Shown: one piece after another, positions 32,045 to 33,683 of the stretch
Numbering within the stretch: position 1 is the first letter of the stretch
How the letters are laid out: every line of letters starts with the position of its first letter
Origin: CAVHXA01 sp963639765
Lineage (GTDB): Bacteria > Bacillota > Clostridia > Oscillospirales > Oscillospiraceae
DNA: 33,683 nucleotides
NCBI GenBank assembly: GCA_963639765.1
Contig: CAVHXA010000019.1
Coordinates: 1-33,683 of the forward strand
Direction: 5' to 3'
The notes under the pieces: model-generated
The model's database searches: none
What the model was told of the DNA's origin: nothing
Seen by the model: only the letters and a program-made list of their open reading frames with translations
Translations under genes and position numbers: made by a program

Positions 32045-33403
32045 ATGAAGCGTTCTGTTAGCCTTTTGCTATGCGCCGCAATATTATGTATGTGTTCATT
32101 GACACTTTTGAACAGATCTGCGTCGGCAGCGAAAGTTGCAGCGGATAATACGGTATCTGCAGAGCCATATACTAAACAATCCGACACACAACTCGTGTAT
32201 CAACTTCAACCTGACGTTCGCTCAGCTAAGCCGGTAAGTGTTTCGGATTTTGTCGATGTACCGGAAGGCATCTGGTATTATGAAGCGCTTGAAATTCTTG
32301 TGAAGCAGGGCGCTATAAATGGTATGACACAAACAAGCTTTTGTCCGGACGATACAGTAACGGTAGAGCAGTTTATAAAGATTCTGGTTAGCTGCCGCTT
32401 GAGTGACAAGCAGATTTCTATGTTTGATACGGGAACAGAAACATGGTCAGCCAGATATATAACTGCAGCTCAGGCTATGGGTACATTAACTGGATTTGAT
32501 TTATCACAGGAGCATCTGATCGAGCCGATCACCCGCTATGAGGCTGCATGGCTGTTAAGCAGCTTTGCAATTGCGTCTGGTGAAAATCTTTCTGTGCCAG
32601 ATGGAATTGAACGTGCTATTACAGATTATATATCTATTCCGCAGGAATTAAAGACTTGTGTTGGACTGGTTTTTGGAGCAGGACTGATGGCTGGCTATCC
32701 GGACGCAAGCTTTAAAGGGACGGATAACCTGCGCCGCTGCGAAGCAGTTGTAACTATTCTGCGCCTGCAGGATAAAGCCAAACGTATAGATGTGGAAATT
32801 CCGCTTGAACAAATCTATAACTATGAACAGTCCGTTCCGGAAAGCAAGGCTGTAGAAGATAACTGGTTTTCAGACGCATTGTTTTTGGGTAACTCATTGT
32901 GCGATGGCTTTGCGCTATACAGCGGTTTGACTCAGGGAACGTTTAAGGGCAAAACCAGCGTGACAGTTTCAGATGTGCTCAGCGGAGAACGCTTGAGTGC
33001 TCTCCAAACAAATAGTTATGGAAAGATTTATCTGATGCTGGGCGTGAACGAAATTGGGAGTGGCACAGAAAGTGTAATTGATCGTTATAAGGCTGTTGTA
33101 CAGCAAATTAAGGTTCTTCAGCCACAGGCACAGATCTATGTACAGGCATTGCTGCCCGTGTGTGAAACTATGCTTAGTGCAGCACAGCGCAGCTACCGTA
33201 TTACCAACAGCTGTATTTGTGAGCTTAACACCGCACTTCAGAAAATGTGTGCTGAGGAAATGGTCTATTTTGTTAATGTCTACGAAACTTTTGCGGATGA
33301 ATCTGGTGCTCTGCCTGCATCCAAAACCTGGGATGGAGTACATCTGCAAGTTGGCCCCTACTCCGATTGGTTAAATTATCTTAAAACACACACGGTGCCT
33401 TGA
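32045..33403 (+). CDS. SLH-anchored SGNH-type hydrolase/acyltransferase
   Basis: 452 residues with a signal peptide (SVSLLLCAAILCMCSLTLL). Residues about 65-245 hold three SLH repeats (FVDVPEGIWYYEALEILVKQ; a degenerate middle one with RYEAAWLLSSFAI; LVFGAGLMAGYPDASFKG with NLRRCEAVVTILR) that should bind the cell-wall polymer. The C-terminal SGNH domain has FLGNSLCDGF with nucleophile Ser284, YLMLGVNEIGSG as block III, and WDGVHL with Asp430 and His433. The usual GDS is GNS here. It resembles the SGNH protein at the start of the cassette. ATG 32045 with AGAGG nine bases upstream is preferred to TTG 32039. 100 bases after the DHHW gene. Confidence 0.88.
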   Translation: MKRSVSLLLCAAILCMCSLTLLNRSASAAKVAADNTVSAEPYTKQSDTQLVYQLQPDVRSAKPVSVSDFVDVPEGIWYYEALEILVKQGAINGMTQTSFCPDDTVTVEQFIKILVSCRLSDKQISMFDTGTETWSARYITAAQAMGTLTGFDLSQEHLIEPITRYEAAWLLSSFAIASGENLSVPDGIERAITDYISIPQELKTCVGLVFGAGLMAGYPDASFKGTDNLRRCEAVVTILRLQDKAKRIDVEIPLEQIYNYEQSVPESKAVEDNWFSDALFLGNSLCDGFALYSGLTQGTFKGKTSVTVSDVLSGERLSALQTNSYGKIYLMLGVNEIGSGTESVIDRYKAVVQQIKVLQPQAQIYVQALLPVCETMLSAAQRSYRITNSCICELNTALQKMCAEEMVYFVNVYETFADESGALPASKTWDGVHLQVGPYSDWLNYLKTHTVP

Positions 33404-33683
33404 ATATAAACTATTCGCAAGCTTCGCATTCAGTTTAGACTGAGACAAGCTTGCCATAGGTGTTTCTTGCTGTAATTAATATAACCGCAAGCATAAGCGT
33501 GAACCTATTGCCGCATGAAAAAGAGTGCAGCAAATAAAAGGTACCCATACTGCTTTTTCAAAACAGATTTGAATCAGCGTATTTGTATCCTTGGCCCTTG
33601 TACTTCAGGCTACGAATATTTATTTTTTGGTGCCGGGGTAAAAATAAAAGGCCGCCGACAAGGCAGACCTATAGACAGTGCTA
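33404..33683. other. Gene-free tail of the window
   Basis: No gene is visible in these 280 bases. A nested inverted repeat lies at 33417-33454 (GCAAGCTT and AAGCTTGC outside, TCAGT and ACTGA inside) just after the last gene and may help end transcription, although it lacks a T-run. Confidence 0.4.

Noticed and set aside
1..33683. CRISPR array
   Set aside because: No regularly spaced identical direct repeats with unique spacers were seen.

Overview
The window looks like a low-to-mid GC Gram-positive chromosome from the class Clostridia, most likely an Oscillospiraceae/Ruminococcaceae-type gut commensal. Reasons: AGGAGG-type ribosome binding sites, SLH-domain surface proteins, the rpsB-tsf pair, a bacterial-type GlnRS beside GltX, a membrane/cytidylate-kinase-like fusion protein and DUF4358 lipoprotein plus MBOAT gene sets. 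A run of ten N at 4638-4647 marks a scaffold join, so this is a draft or metagenomic assembly. No phylogenetic computation was possible.

Layout. Bases 1-1000 hold a mobile-element scar: an HsdR (type I restriction) fragment runs in frame into the C-terminal half of a tyrosine recombinase, followed by gene-free sequence with two terminator-like hairpins. Bases 1000-9400 are mainly translation and housekeeping genes: a TIM-barrel protein of unknown role, glnS and mutY (minus strand), a YczE-like membrane protein fused to a cytidylate-kinase-like domain (plus), gltX (minus) and trpS (plus). Bases 9400-13720 carry tagO-like and wecB-like genes that overlap by ATGA, a membrane-anchored LolA/RseB-like protein, a PspC-domain protein and coaX. 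Bases 13842-18293 encode one 1483-residue secreted SLH protein with two large duplicated modules. Bases 18500-26030 hold a MATE exporter, a LysR regulator, a two-component system behind trmB, tsf, rpsB and tRNA-Pro(TGG). Bases 26424-27269 encode a ten-helix-type metal permease (putative manganese/arsenic efflux family).

Bases 27436-33403 form the most coherent accessory system. A promoter leads into five collinear genes: a secreted SGNH hydrolase with stalk domains, a DUF4358 lipoprotein, an MBOAT acyltransferase, a DHHW/AlgX-like protein and an SLH-anchored SGNH protein. Together they look like an acyl-transfer machine for a cell-surface polysaccharide. By analogy with PatA/PatB of Bacillus anthracis the substrate could be the secondary cell-wall polymer that SLH domains bind. 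The tagO/wecB pair and the giant SLH protein in the same window fit that idea, but the substrate is inference.

Scattered between genes is a family of about 160-bp elements with terminal inverted repeats close to GGCAATACCGCACAAT. Three near full-length copies and several partial or internally deleted copies are visible. Two full-length copies are flanked by apparent 4-bp target duplications (TAAA and TTAG), and two copies sit directly on the stop codon of the preceding gene. They look like a non-autonomous MITE family. Five genes appear to start at TTG rather than ATG, a trait that affects start calls throughout.
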